This document shows, piece after piece, positions 8,243 through 15,797 of a stretch of DNA of 64,000 bases. The translations under genes and the position numbers were made by a program. Source of the stretch: Leptospiraceae bacterium (GTDB taxonomy: Bacteria; Spirochaetota; Leptospiria; Leptospirales; Leptospiraceae); contig JADJFV010000002.1 in NCBI GenBank assembly GCA_016708435.1, positions 62,001 to 126,000 of the forward strand, written 5' to 3'. Numbering within the stretch: the first letter of the stretch is position 1; each line of letters begins with the position of its first letter. Under the pieces are notes generated by a model that was not told the origin of the DNA, ran no database searches, and saw nothing but the letters and a program-made list of their open reading frames with translations.

Positions 8243-9226
8243 TTAGTTATAGTCTAATTCCATTACCTGAGATGCATTAAATTGCTTGGTTTCGAAAGGT
8301 GTTTCGACAATATAAGTTTCCCCCTTTTGCTCGATGATTCCTTTGATTTCTTCTCCAGTAGTCAAAGTAATAGTCCCTTTCTTTTTCTGTAAAACTTTTG
8401 CCATTTGATTTAATAGTTCTGGAATTTTTTGTTCAATCCTTTGCGTAACTGCTTTTTGCAAAGTAGGTTCGTCGATAAATGAGGTCTGTGGCAAAGGACT
8501 TAATTCTTGAAATTCATTTTCGAGAGAAGTGATTTCTTCTGGTTTCAAAACAATTACGAATTTGTTTTTGATTTCTTGAAAAAGCGATAGAACATTTTCT
8601 TCTGTATCGAGTGGAGCGGATTCGATTTTTTCGATTAAAGACTTGTTAATAGGAATTGCATTTCCTTTTTCTAAAACGATTTCTGCTTTGTCGCTAAACT
8701 TTGCGAGCTTGTCCGCAATTTCTTGTTTCGAAAAAACAGATTTTGGAAAGCTAACAACGGTTTTCCCCTCAGTGACTGAAATTTTGGAGTCGCCCTCTTT
8801 TTCTACTTCTACAACAAAATGAGTTCCTCGCACACCGACAATGGCAGTGGGAGTTAGCGTTTCAAATGATTCACTGTCTTTGATGGGTCTAGGCACGTTG
8901 GCAAAAAACTTTCCTTCTGTAAGGTGAATTTTCCACTCCCTTTTAGAATTTGGTCTTACAAGATGTTCTAACTTGAACTTTGCTCTTCCCTTGATTCTAA
9001 AAACGAATTCTTCTTTGCCGACTTGCAAATCACAGATAGATTTTGGTTCGAAAATCAATTCCTCATTTGCTTTCAAAATACTATTCGTTTTAAATTCTTT
9101 AGGTCCAATTTGGATTTTGTCCATTGCAAAAAGTGCCACTGCGTATGTAATATCCTGTTGACTTTGTTCCGCTTTCTTACAATAGAAAGAAAAAAGAATT
9201 ACTATGATTGCTAAAATATATTTCAA
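8243..9226 (-). CDS. FecR-domain lipoprotein
   Basis: This 327-residue lipoprotein has a leader of 15 residues ending in FYC (Cys16). TTG at 9226 is chosen because AGGAGATAAAT precedes it directly. Residues about 45-180 form a FecR domain, with the hallmark TPTAIVGVRGTHFVVEVE and VTEGKTVV. The C-terminal portion is helical and charged and ends in a short beta segment (TLTTGEEIKGIIEQKG). FecR domains in spirochaetes usually occur outside iron-sigma-factor systems, as periplasmic or outer-membrane adaptor domains. No sigma factor lies nearby here. It is the first gene of the three-gene envelope operon. Confidence 0.85.
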   Translation of the reverse strand: MKYILAIIVILFSFYCKKAEQSQQDITYAVALFAMDKIQIGPKEFKTNSILKANEELIFEPKSICDLQVGKEEFVFRIKGRAKFKLEHLVRPNSKREWKIHLTEGKFFANVPRPIKDSESFETLTPTAIVGVRGTHFVVEVEKEGDSKISVTEGKTVVSFPKSVFSKQEIADKLAKFSDKAEIVLEKGNAIPINKSLIEKIESAPLDTEENVLSLFQEIKNKFVIVLKPEEITSLENEFQELSPLPQTSFIDEPTLQKAVTQRIEQKIPELLNQMAKVLQKKKGTITLTTGEEIKGIIEQKGETYIVETPFETKQFNASQVMELDYN

Positions 9227-9290
9227 ATTTATCTCCTGAATTCTTAAATTTTTTCGGGAATTTCATTTTTAAAGACAAAAAGCAAAGTGC

Positions 9291-9935
9291 TTAAGTATTC
9301 ATTTCATCTGATTCGATTATTTGAAAGCCAGTCTTTCGTGACTTAGCGTGGTCTAACATGGATTTGGCGACGAGGCTGCCTTGGATTGGTTTGTATTTCT
9401 TTAATCCACTTACGAATAGAAAAGAGAACATATTAGAAATGGCGGCACCTATTACTTCTCCAGTTCGAACTTCTTTTCGTTCTCCGAGTAGAAGAGAAGG
9501 ACGGAAAATGAGTAAAGAAGAAAATCCAATCTTTTGTAATGCTTCTTCCATATCTCCTTTCACTCGATTGTAGAAGATACCAGATTTGCTATTAGCCCCC
9601 ATGGCACTTACGACAGAGAAAGCGGGTGTGCCTTGTGACTTTGCGATGCGTGCGGATTCGATTACATAGGTATAATCAACTTTTAAAAATGCTTCTTGTG
9701 AGCCAGCAGTCTTAATGGTAGTGCCAAGGCAACAAAACACTTGGTCTACTTTGAAATGCTCTGCATAAGAATCTAATTTATCAAAGTCTACAATTACTTG
9801 TTTTAACTTTGGATTTTTTAGATTTAATTCTTTGCGGACAAATATTGTTACCCCCTGAATAGATGAATCTTCCAGAAGCAACTGTAAGAGACTAGAGCCA
9901 ATTAGCCCTGATGAACCAAGAACTAAAACTATGAT
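9291..9935 (-). CDS. NAD(P)-binding Rossmann protein (HTATIP2/NmrA-like), non-canonical start
   Basis: This is about 215 residues if the Rossmann strand is included. The reading frame carries IIVLVLGSSGLIGSSLLQ (GxxGxxG dinucleotide motif), followed by VDQVFCCLGTT, SVVSAMGANSKS, the YNRVKGDME segment (YxxxK) and LLIFRPSLLLGER. This is the order seen in HTATIP2-like atypical SDR enzymes. No ATG, GTG or TTG exists between an upstream in-frame TGA and the glycine motif. The first canonical codon (TTG 9881) would delete the nucleotide loop. I place the start at ATC 9935, where ATCATAG overlaps the upstream stop. The change of one base to ATG would give a normal coupled start. It could be a sequence error. 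Confidence 0.7.
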   Translation of the reverse strand: MIVLVLGSSGLIGSSLLQLLLEDSSIQGVTIFVRKELNLKNPKLKQVIVDFDKLDSYAEHFKVDQVFCCLGTTIKTAGSQEAFLKVDYTYVIESARIAKSQGTPAFSVVSAMGANSKSGIFYNRVKGDMEEALQKIGFSSLLIFRPSLLLGERKEVRTGEVIGAAISNMFSFLFVSGLKKYKPIQGSLVAKSMLDHAKSRKTGFQIIESDEMNT

Positions 9936-10189
9936 GCGCGTATCCCTGATATATCCTTTGACACCTTCTTGAAATCAGCTATGGCAGCTTTGATTCCAGG
10001 TGGTGGCGGCTTTATCGACTCTGCAAGCTTAATCGCATTGTCAATTGTATCTAGAATGAGTTTTTTTTCAGTGTAGAATCGACTTGTCGGCATTGTTTTC
10101 ATTTCTTTCTTATACTTTGTAACTCTATCGTCAATCATCTTGGTTATTTGATTTAAAATTTGAATTTGTTCAGACTGTGGTGTTGGCAT
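9929..10189 (-). CDS. Small helical hypothetical protein
   Basis: This 86-residue protein has no signal peptide. It is predicted helical, with Gln/Lys-rich heptads (residues 5-35) and a PPPP break near residue 67. The start is ATG 10189 with GGAGAG upstream. Its stop overlaps the Rossmann gene by seven bases if that gene starts at 9935. No family was recognised. It lies in the HU-led minus-strand run. Confidence 0.55.
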   Translation of the reverse strand: MPTPQSEQIQILNQITKMIDDRVTKYKKEMKTMPTSRFYTEKKLILDTIDNAIKLAESIKPPPPGIKAAIADFKKVSKDISGIRAS

Positions 10190-10223
10190 TATCTTTCTTC
10201 TCTCCAGAAATGCTTAGCTAACA

Positions 10224-10679
10224 TTAACTAAGGTGAGAAGGATTATAATACTCCTCTTTTAATTTCAACCAAAATTCTTCTTTAAACGAAATTTGTTTGT
10301 TGGTTAAGAGGATTAGTAGATTTTGAGCTAAGAATTCCTTTTCGGGGAATCCTGTGAAAAGCCATTCGAGTAAGTCCATTGCAACGTCGAGTCTAGCAAT
10401 CGTATCTGGAATTTTAGAAGTAATCAGTTTTTCGAACTCAGCGTAGAGTTTTTCCGGCTGACTGTTTTCTATGTATTTCCTGAATTGACTCGGATAGATA
10501 TTCATCAGCACTATCTTGTCTCCTTTAGGAGTGCAAGTATAATGCTGTAGATCACCGACTAGACGAGAATGAATGGCGCGATTTAATTTGTCAATATCCC
10601 CACCGCTTGCTTTCCACACATCTGCAATTAATGCTCCAAAGAAATGGTCTTCGAGCGGTTTGAATGGGTATAATGCCAA
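10224..10679 (-). CDS. Hypothetical cytoplasmic protein following HU
   Basis: This 151-residue protein is mostly helical, with no signal peptide or membrane segment. The start is a TTG at 10679, nine bases after the HU stop and in the same frame as HU, with no Shine-Dalgarno sequence. Expression may therefore depend on re-initiation or stop readthrough. Motifs seen are LEDHFFGALIADVWKASGG near the N-terminus and DLLEWLFTGFPEKEFLAQN near residue 105. No family was recognised. Confidence 0.6.
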   Translation of the reverse strand: MALYPFKPLEDHFFGALIADVWKASGGDIDKLNRAIHSRLVGDLQHYTCTPKGDKIVLMNIYPSQFRKYIENSQPEKLYAEFEKLITSKIPDTIARLDVAMDLLEWLFTGFPEKEFLAQNLLILLTNKQISFKEEFWLKLKEEYYNPSHLS

Positions 10680-10688
10680 TGGATCGGA

Positions 10689-11000
10689 CTACTTTTTGGT
10701 TGGGACGATTGCTTCTTTACAAGCTTTGAAGAGAGAAAATTTTACAACAGTTTTTGCAGGGATTTCGATTTCTTGACCAGTTGCTGGATTTCTTCCTTTT
10801 CTTTTCTTTGTCTTTTTTAGGATTAATTTACCAACGCCTGGAATGATGAATGCTCCATTCTTTTTGGTTTCTTTGTAAGCTAGATCAACGAATGAATCTA
10901 AGAAAGCATTTACATCTTTTTTAGAAATTTCTAAACTCTGCGAGAGTTCCTGAATGATCTGGGATTTTTTTATCGGTGTTGCTTTAGCAGTTGCAGCCAT
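10689..11000 (-). CDS. HU/IHF-family DNA-binding protein
   Basis: This 103-residue nucleoid protein has a short Ala/Lys/Thr extension before the HU body. KKSQIIQELSQSLEISKKDV is the first helix pair, FIIPGVGKLILKKTKKRKGR leads into the beta arm, and NPATGQEIEIPAKTVVKF is the signature tip. All canonical features (GxGxL, RNPxTG) are present. HU bends and packages DNA. ATG 11000 has TGAGGA at normal distance. Whether it is HU or IHF-like cannot be decided by eye. It heads a minus-strand run. Confidence 0.92.
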   Translation of the reverse strand: MAATAKATPIKKSQIIQELSQSLEISKKDVNAFLDSFVDLAYKETKKNGAFIIPGVGKLILKKTKKRKGRNPATGQEIEIPAKTVVKFSLFKACKEAIVPTKK

Positions 11001-11126
11001 ATTCTTTTGTCCTCATAAACTATTGTATTGAGACTTTATTAATCTCTGTTTTGCTAATACAATCGGCTAGTGAATGAAAACTTTGATAAATTATTTAAAA
11101 AAGCCTTATTTTTTTGGTTTTTTTAG

Positions 11127-11167
11127 CATTTCGTCTGTTTTTAACCAATAAAAACAAGGACGAAATG
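11127..11167. other. 17-bp-stem hairpin between HU and ATPase-fold gene
   Basis: CATTTCGTC (11127-11135) pairs with GACGAAATG (11159-11167). The inner arms TGTTTTTA (11136-11143) and TAAAAACA (11149-11156) continue the stem, with a two-base bulge and an ACCAA loop. It lies downstream of the gene at 11201-12160 and upstream of HU. On the minus strand it is followed by A-rich, not U-rich, sequence, so it is not a classic terminator. Confidence 0.6.
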
Positions 11168-11200
11168 ATTCTTGTGAGGAAATATTCAATAAATACCGAA

Positions 11201-12160
11201 CTAATTTGAAAGCTTGTGTTGCATTTCTGCCGTCACAGTTTTTCGAATACTGGCAAATAGCTGTTTGATTTCTTCTATCGATACAACTCGATTTGGTTTG
11301 TAAGTGCAAAAAGAAGTCTTTGAATAATTGTCTTTATGCGTTAGTTGAAATCCTGCTTCGTCCATAATTTGTTTTACCGAGTTGTCTGTCTCGGAACTTG
11401 TAATCACTGTAATGGAATCAAGTTCACTTTTCTTATGGTCAATATGAAAGTAACAAACCACTTCGTCTTTGTCTAAGCGATCAATTTCTTCTCGGATTTC
11501 ATCGAAGGAAGTCTCAACTCTTTCACCTTTTGGATTTTTGTAATTAATAAGGATTCGTTTGAAGTAATGGATTTTTCGACCTGTCTCATCGTATTCGACA
11601 CCGTTGATGATTTGTCTTTCATCCGCAATTTCTTTCATCATAAATTCGCCACGACCGCGTGGGTTCTCCCAATCAAATGCCTCGGAGGTAATATCTCCTT
11701 TTTTTGCATTCTCTTCAATCTGTGCTAATGTATAGGCTTTTCCGGGCTCCATTTCATGTTTGAAGGAAATCTTAAAATAAGGATTTGGAGCAAGGTTGTT
11801 TAATTCCAGAGCGATTTCAGCGTAAGGACCGTAGCCATGCTCGATAATGTTTTGAATTGCCTCTGTGACGATGATACGGATTCCATCTGGGTCAAGACCT
11901 AGAATGGGAGCATATTTTCTGATTTGATTTTTGATTTCGAATAAGGAGCCTTGCTTTTCGTTGATTCCGGCTGTTAATTCTTTGGCTTTAATTTCTTCTC
12001 GATTTAAAACGACTGAATAATTGAGTTTGGCGATGGTGTGTTGTAAATAAAGGGAGTTTTGGACTGCAAGTAACTCATCTTTTAGGTTGGTATTTTCAAA
12101 TTCTAATTTGCTAAGTTTTTTCTTAAGGTCTTCTATATTTTCATTTGCTACTGTTTCCAT
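11201..12160 (-). CDS. RsbW-like ATPase-fold regulatory protein with coiled coil
   Basis: This 319-residue cytoplasmic protein starts at ATG 12160, with AGAGGGG upstream. Residues 5-45 are a coiled coil (IEDLKKKLSKLEFENTNLKD). Residues about 80-180 form a GHKL/HATPase_c_2 domain: IIVTEAIQNIIEHGYG is the N-box and ENPRGRGEFMMKEIAD is the G-box-like segment. About 125 C-terminal residues have no recognised fold. Such proteins often act as serine kinases or anti-sigma/anti-adaptor partners of PP2C (SpoIIE) phosphatases. PP2C proteins are encoded at 16513 and 41059, but a direct link is inference. It diverges from the NAD-kinase-like gene. Confidence 0.75.
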   Translation of the reverse strand: METVANENIEDLKKKLSKLEFENTNLKDELLAVQNSLYLQHTIAKLNYSVVLNREEIKAKELTAGINEKQGSLFEIKNQIRKYAPILGLDPDGIRIIVTEAIQNIIEHGYGPYAEIALELNNLAPNPYFKISFKHEMEPGKAYTLAQIEENAKKGDITSEAFDWENPRGRGEFMMKEIADERQIINGVEYDETGRKIHYFKRILINYKNPKGERVETSFDEIREEIDRLDKDEVVCYFHIDHKKSELDSITVITSSETDNSVKQIMDEAGFQLTHKDNYSKTSFCTYKPNRVVSIEEIKQLFASIRKTVTAEMQHKLSN

Positions 12161-12251
12161 TAAAAACCCCTCTTTTCTGTTAAATGCGATTAAAAAATAT
12201 TTTACAATATTATTATTGGCAAAACTCAGCCGATTCTAACACATAATTATT

Positions 12252-13148
12252 ATGAATCAAGCATTAATTGTCATGAAAAAAACTAAATACGAATTGGATA
12301 TAAACACTTATCAAAATTTAGATTTTTACAAGAAAATTTGCCTGATTCAAAATGATAGTTATGATAAAATTTACAACTCTCATTTAAGGCAATTGGAAAG
12401 TAGAGAAATTTTAAAACAAGAAGTTTTCCCAGAAGGGAAATTTATTTTTAGAGATGAATTGGATACACTCGATTTGACTCAGTATGGATGCATTGTAGCT
12501 CTTGGAGGGGACAATCATTTTACTTACGTTGCGCACCATTGCAAACACAATAAAATCATCGGATGCAATTCAGATGTTCAGACATCTTTTGGTGCCCTAC
12601 TTTCTTTTAATCCAATTTCAATGAAAGAAACAGTCAGCAGAAATTGGGAAAATACGAAGGTAGAAGAATGGTCTCTAATCTCGGTCGAGATTGAATATCC
12701 AGATGGAAGAAAAATTAATACCGTCAATGCAGTGAGTGAAATTTCCATTCGAAATGCAAATCCAGATATGACAAGTCGATACATAGTTTTACACGAAGAC
12801 AAAAAAGAAGAACAAAAAAGTTCCGGCTTACTCTTATATACCGGTGCCGGGTCAACCGGTTGGTATGCCTCCTGTAAGAATGAAGAAGATGGACAAGGCA
12901 GCTTTTCAAAGTCGGCTTATTTCTTTAGAGTATATGCAAGAGAGCTAAGTCGCAAAGCCAGAAAGCATTTTAAACTAATCGACTTCACAGTTGCAGAAAA
13001 ATGTCAGATTATCTCTGAAATGAACGGTGGCATTTCTATCGATGCGTTACCCGAAAGAATCTATCCATTCCCAGCAGGCAGCATCGCAACCATTCATCTA
13101 TCAAAAGAAAAACTAAAAGTAATAACTTATAATAAGGATGCACAATGA
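12252..13148 (+). CDS. Divergent NAD(+) kinase-like protein
   Basis: This 298-residue protein has the NAD kinase layout. The first Rossmann strand is ALIVMKKTKYELD. CIVALGGDNHFTYVAHHC (residues 80-97) occupies the place of the GGDGT loop, NAVSEISI that of the NE motif, and YTGAGSTGWYAS that of the TPTGSTAY segment. Two key positions differ from classical NadK: GGDN instead of GGDG, and SE instead of NE. It may still phosphorylate NAD or a related cofactor, or another diacylglycerol-kinase-fold substrate. MNQ at 12252 is kept as start because it precedes the first strand directly. There is no clear ribosome site. hemL follows 81 bases later. Confidence 0.75.
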   Translation: MNQALIVMKKTKYELDINTYQNLDFYKKICLIQNDSYDKIYNSHLRQLESREILKQEVFPEGKFIFRDELDTLDLTQYGCIVALGGDNHFTYVAHHCKHNKIIGCNSDVQTSFGALLSFNPISMKETVSRNWENTKVEEWSLISVEIEYPDGRKINTVNAVSEISIRNANPDMTSRYIVLHEDKKEEQKSSGLLLYTGAGSTGWYASCKNEEDGQGSFSKSAYFFRVYARELSRKARKHFKLIDFTVAEKCQIISEMNGGISIDALPERIYPFPAGSIATIHLSKEKLKVITYNKDAQ

Positions 13149-13188
13149 CCTGTGGTAGCAAACCCGCCGTTAGGCGCACGCATCCAGT

Positions 13189-13208
13189 CCAGCACGGATT
13201 CGTGCTGG
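13189..13208 (+). promoter_or_regulatory. Perfect leader hairpin upstream of hemL
   Basis: CCAGCACG (13189-13196), loop GATT and CGTGCTGG (13201-13208) form a perfect 8-bp stem. It ends nine bases before the hemL ribosome site (AAGGAG at 13218-13223). No U-tract follows. It could tune hemL translation or be a leftover repeat unit, since the flanking 60 bases are richer in G and C than their surroundings. Confidence 0.5.
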
Positions 13209-13229
13209 TGCATTCGCAAGGAGAAAACA

Positions 13230-14510
13230 ATGACACAAGAAGAATTATTTGAACGAGCAAAGAAAGTAGCTCCAGGAGGAGTCCATTCTCCTGTGAGATC
13301 ATTTAGAAGCGTAGGTGGAAATCCTGTATTTTTTAAAAGAGCAGAAGGTGCTTACCTTTATGATACGGATAACAAGGAGTATGTGGACTTTTGTCTAAGC
13401 TTCGGTCCCTTAATCCTCGGACATAGAGATCCCGAAATCGAAGAAGTAGTCAGAGAAACAATCGGACTTGCTTGGACATTCGGAGCTTGCGAGCCTTATT
13501 CGCTTGAGCTTGCTGAGTTTATCGTAAATGAAATTCCCTGGGTAGAAAAAATTCGTTTCGTTTCTTCCGGAACAGAAGCAGTGATGTCAGCACTTCGGGT
13601 TGCAAGAGCGGCTACAGGCAGAGATAAGATTTTAAAGTTTGATGGATGCTACCACGGTCACTCAGATGCCCTACTCGTAAAATCAGGCTCAGGACTTGCC
13701 GGTGAAGCAAGCTCAGACTCTGCGGGTATCGGAAAACACCAACTACAGGATACGCTTGTTTTGCCGCTCAACGATGAAGTCGCTGTAGAGAAATTATTCG
13801 CAGAGCATGGCAAATCTATTTCCTGTCTTATCATAGAGCCTCTGCCGGCTAATTACGGTTTACTCATACAAAGAAAAGAATACATCGAAAAAATCTGTAA
13901 GATTGCCAAGTCTCACGGCACACTTGTATTATTCGATGAAGTGATTTCTGGATTTAGAGTTGGGATGAAAGGAATGGGCGAATACTTTGACTTCAAACCC
14001 GACTTAGTAACTTACGGAAAAATCATCGGTGGAGGATTTCCCGTTGGAGCTTATGCAGGCAGCAAAGAACTAATGGACTTAGTCGCGCCAGCAGGACCTG
14101 TCTACCAAGCAGGAACGTTAAGCGGCAACCCAATCGGTATGAGAGCAGGACTTGCTGTTCTAAAAAAGATGAAGCGAGACAACCTCTACGAAAGCCTCAC
14201 CGCACGAACCAAAAAATTTACCGATGAACTAAAATCTATCCTAAACGAAAAAGGAAATGCAAATTGGGATATATCCACATTTACCTCAATATTTTGGGCT
14301 CATCAAAAGACAGAGTCCCCTATTCGAACGATAGACGAAATTCCTTCCGGTCACAAAGAAGGCTTTGCCAAACTATTCCATTCTCTTTTAAAAGAAGGAG
14401 TCTATTTGGCTCCTTCTGGTTACGAAGTAGGATTTTTCTCTCACGCGCATAATGATGATATTACTACAAAGGTGTTAGAGAAAGTTAGGCTGGCAATGTC
14501 ATATAAATAA
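13230..14510 (+). CDS. hemL: Glutamate-1-semialdehyde 2,1-aminomutase
   Basis: This 426-residue PLP enzyme converts glutamate-1-semialdehyde to 5-aminolevulinate in the C5 haem pathway. ATG 13230 is chosen over an upstream in-frame GTG (13152) because AAGGAG lies at 13218-13223 and MTQEELFERAKKVAPGG is the family N-terminus. VSSGTEAVMSALRVARA (111-127) binds PLP phosphate. LVLFDEVISGFR (232-243) supplies the ring-contacting aspartate. TYGKIIGGGFPVGAY carries the Schiff-base lysine K264. Other haem genes (hemE, hemN) lie about 14 kb downstream, whereas in Leptospira they are normally adjacent. Confidence 0.95.
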   Translation: MTQEELFERAKKVAPGGVHSPVRSFRSVGGNPVFFKRAEGAYLYDTDNKEYVDFCLSFGPLILGHRDPEIEEVVRETIGLAWTFGACEPYSLELAEFIVNEIPWVEKIRFVSSGTEAVMSALRVARAATGRDKILKFDGCYHGHSDALLVKSGSGLAGEASSDSAGIGKHQLQDTLVLPLNDEVAVEKLFAEHGKSISCLIIEPLPANYGLLIQRKEYIEKICKIAKSHGTLVLFDEVISGFRVGMKGMGEYFDFKPDLVTYGKIIGGGFPVGAYAGSKELMDLVAPAGPVYQAGTLSGNPIGMRAGLAVLKKMKRDNLYESLTARTKKFTDELKSILNEKGNANWDISTFTSIFWAHQKTESPIRTIDEIPSGHKEGFAKLFHSLLKEGVYLAPSGYEVGFFSHAHNDDITTKVLEKVRLAMSYK

Positions 14511-14527
14511 GAGGTCACGCAAAGACG

Positions 14528-14609
14528 CTAAGAAAACATCTCTCACAGAGAGCACAGAGTTCCCAGAGAGTATTGATTCTATTGACTCTTTTCTTAGTGC
14601 TCTGTGAGA
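14528..14609. repeat. Interleaved inverted repeats after hemL
   Basis: CTAAGAAAA (14528-14536) pairs with TTTTCTTAG (14589-14597). TCTCACAGAG plus CAC (14541-14555, two-base insert) pairs with GTGCTCTGTGAGA (14597-14609). The order A-B-A'-B' means the two hairpins exclude each other or form a pseudoknot. It lies between the convergent hemL and DUF4143 genes and may serve as a terminator or be a degraded repeat. Confidence 0.45.
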
Positions 14610-14646
14610 AAATCTTGTTTTACAAAACCCCTCATACTCAAAGCCT

Positions 14647-15770
14647 TTATATTTCTTTTAATTCTAAAGTTTTCAAAATGGAATCTATGAGAAATTTTTT
14701 ATTGGCTTTAAATTCTTTAAAGAGTTTTTCTTGTTTTGCATTTAGCTTTGTATCATACTTCGCTTCTACTAAAATTTTATCCTGTGTAAAAAAATCTAAC
14801 TCAACTTCCTCACTGAGCAGGTAATACAGTTTCTTTTTTTTTCGGAGAAGTAAATATACATAATTCTCAAAATAACTGCCCATGTCCCTGTCCCCATGAA
14901 ATAAAAATTTTATTCCTAAATCACAGGAATAGATTTTTTTAGGAGTCAAAATTTTTTCATTAGTCTTGCCCCATCTGCTGACTAGATGAATTAAATAAGT
15001 ATCTTCAAAGTATGCCAGATAACGTTTCGAAGTATCAGGAGAAATTTTTAAAATATTGGCTATTTTATTAATGCTGACTTGCTTACCACTTCTCTCCATT
15101 AGAAGTAAAAAATAATCTCTTAACAGATCGCCATTTTTTAGTCCATGAAAAGCTGTAATGTCTTTCTGAATAATATCATCCAAGAGCCCCATAAGATACT
15201 GTCTTTCTGGAAATAAAATATTCTCCGGTAGCCCGCCAATTTTTATATAATCTTTGAAGTAAGAATCTAGAAGTGCGGAGTCTCTTTTTTTTACAGTAAT
15301 GTTTTTAAAATCTAGATACTCAAAAAAGTCCAGAGGTTGAATTTCAACGATAGTCGCTCTACCAGTGAGATAAGCCTTCTTATCTCTAAGTAAAGAACTC
15401 GAAGAAGAGGTTGCCACTATCTTAGCATTTTCTTTATCAAATAAATTCTTCAATTGAATATCGTAGTCGTTCTTGTATGCAACCTCATCAAAAAAAAGAT
15501 AAACTTTTTCATCTGCTTTTACTTTCTGAATTTTGCGATAGAGTGCAACTATTTCATGGATTGTGCTATTCTTGAAAACATAATCATCCATACTGATATA
15601 GAAAATATTTTTAGGTTTAATTCCTTTTTCCAGAAGATGCTGAATGCTAAGTTTCATTAGGCTAGTCTTGCCTACTCTTCGCAGACCAGTCAAAAGCAGG
15701 ATTCTTTTTCAGAGAGTAATGTCTCTATATCCTCAAAGAAACTTAAAGATAGTTCTCTCTGACTCAGTAT
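14647..15770 (-). pseudogene. DUF4143 AAA-type ATPase, frameshifted and without a normal start
   Basis: The open 3' part (348 codons from TTG 15693) has Walker A TGLRRVGKTSLMKL, Walker B KVYLFFDEV and a C-terminal DUF4143 nuclease-like domain (SYFENYVYLLL; ELDFF; LVEAKYD). Family members begin about 30-40 residues before Walker A. Here KRILLL directly precedes it, then an in-frame TGA. The missing N-terminus (RELSLSFFEDIETLLSE) lies in another frame and joins if one A is added to the A5 run at 15705-15709 (T5 on the + strand). Even then no ATG, GTG or TTG precedes it before an in-frame TAG. The gene therefore looks broken twice, unless the consensus is wrong. Such ATPases often travel with mobile DNA. 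Confidence 0.75.
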
Positions 15771-15797
15771 CTAGAATTCAGGGGAATTCTTTTTTTC

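Noticed and set aside
11106..11309. 67-residue minus-strand frame
   Set aside because: It overlaps the end of the ATPase-fold gene in another frame and the hairpin at 11127. No start signal or motif supports it.
15771..15797. AGAATT...AATTCT followed by a T-run as an intrinsic terminator
   Set aside because: The T-run is on the + strand, but both neighbouring genes are on the minus strand; no + strand gene ends here.
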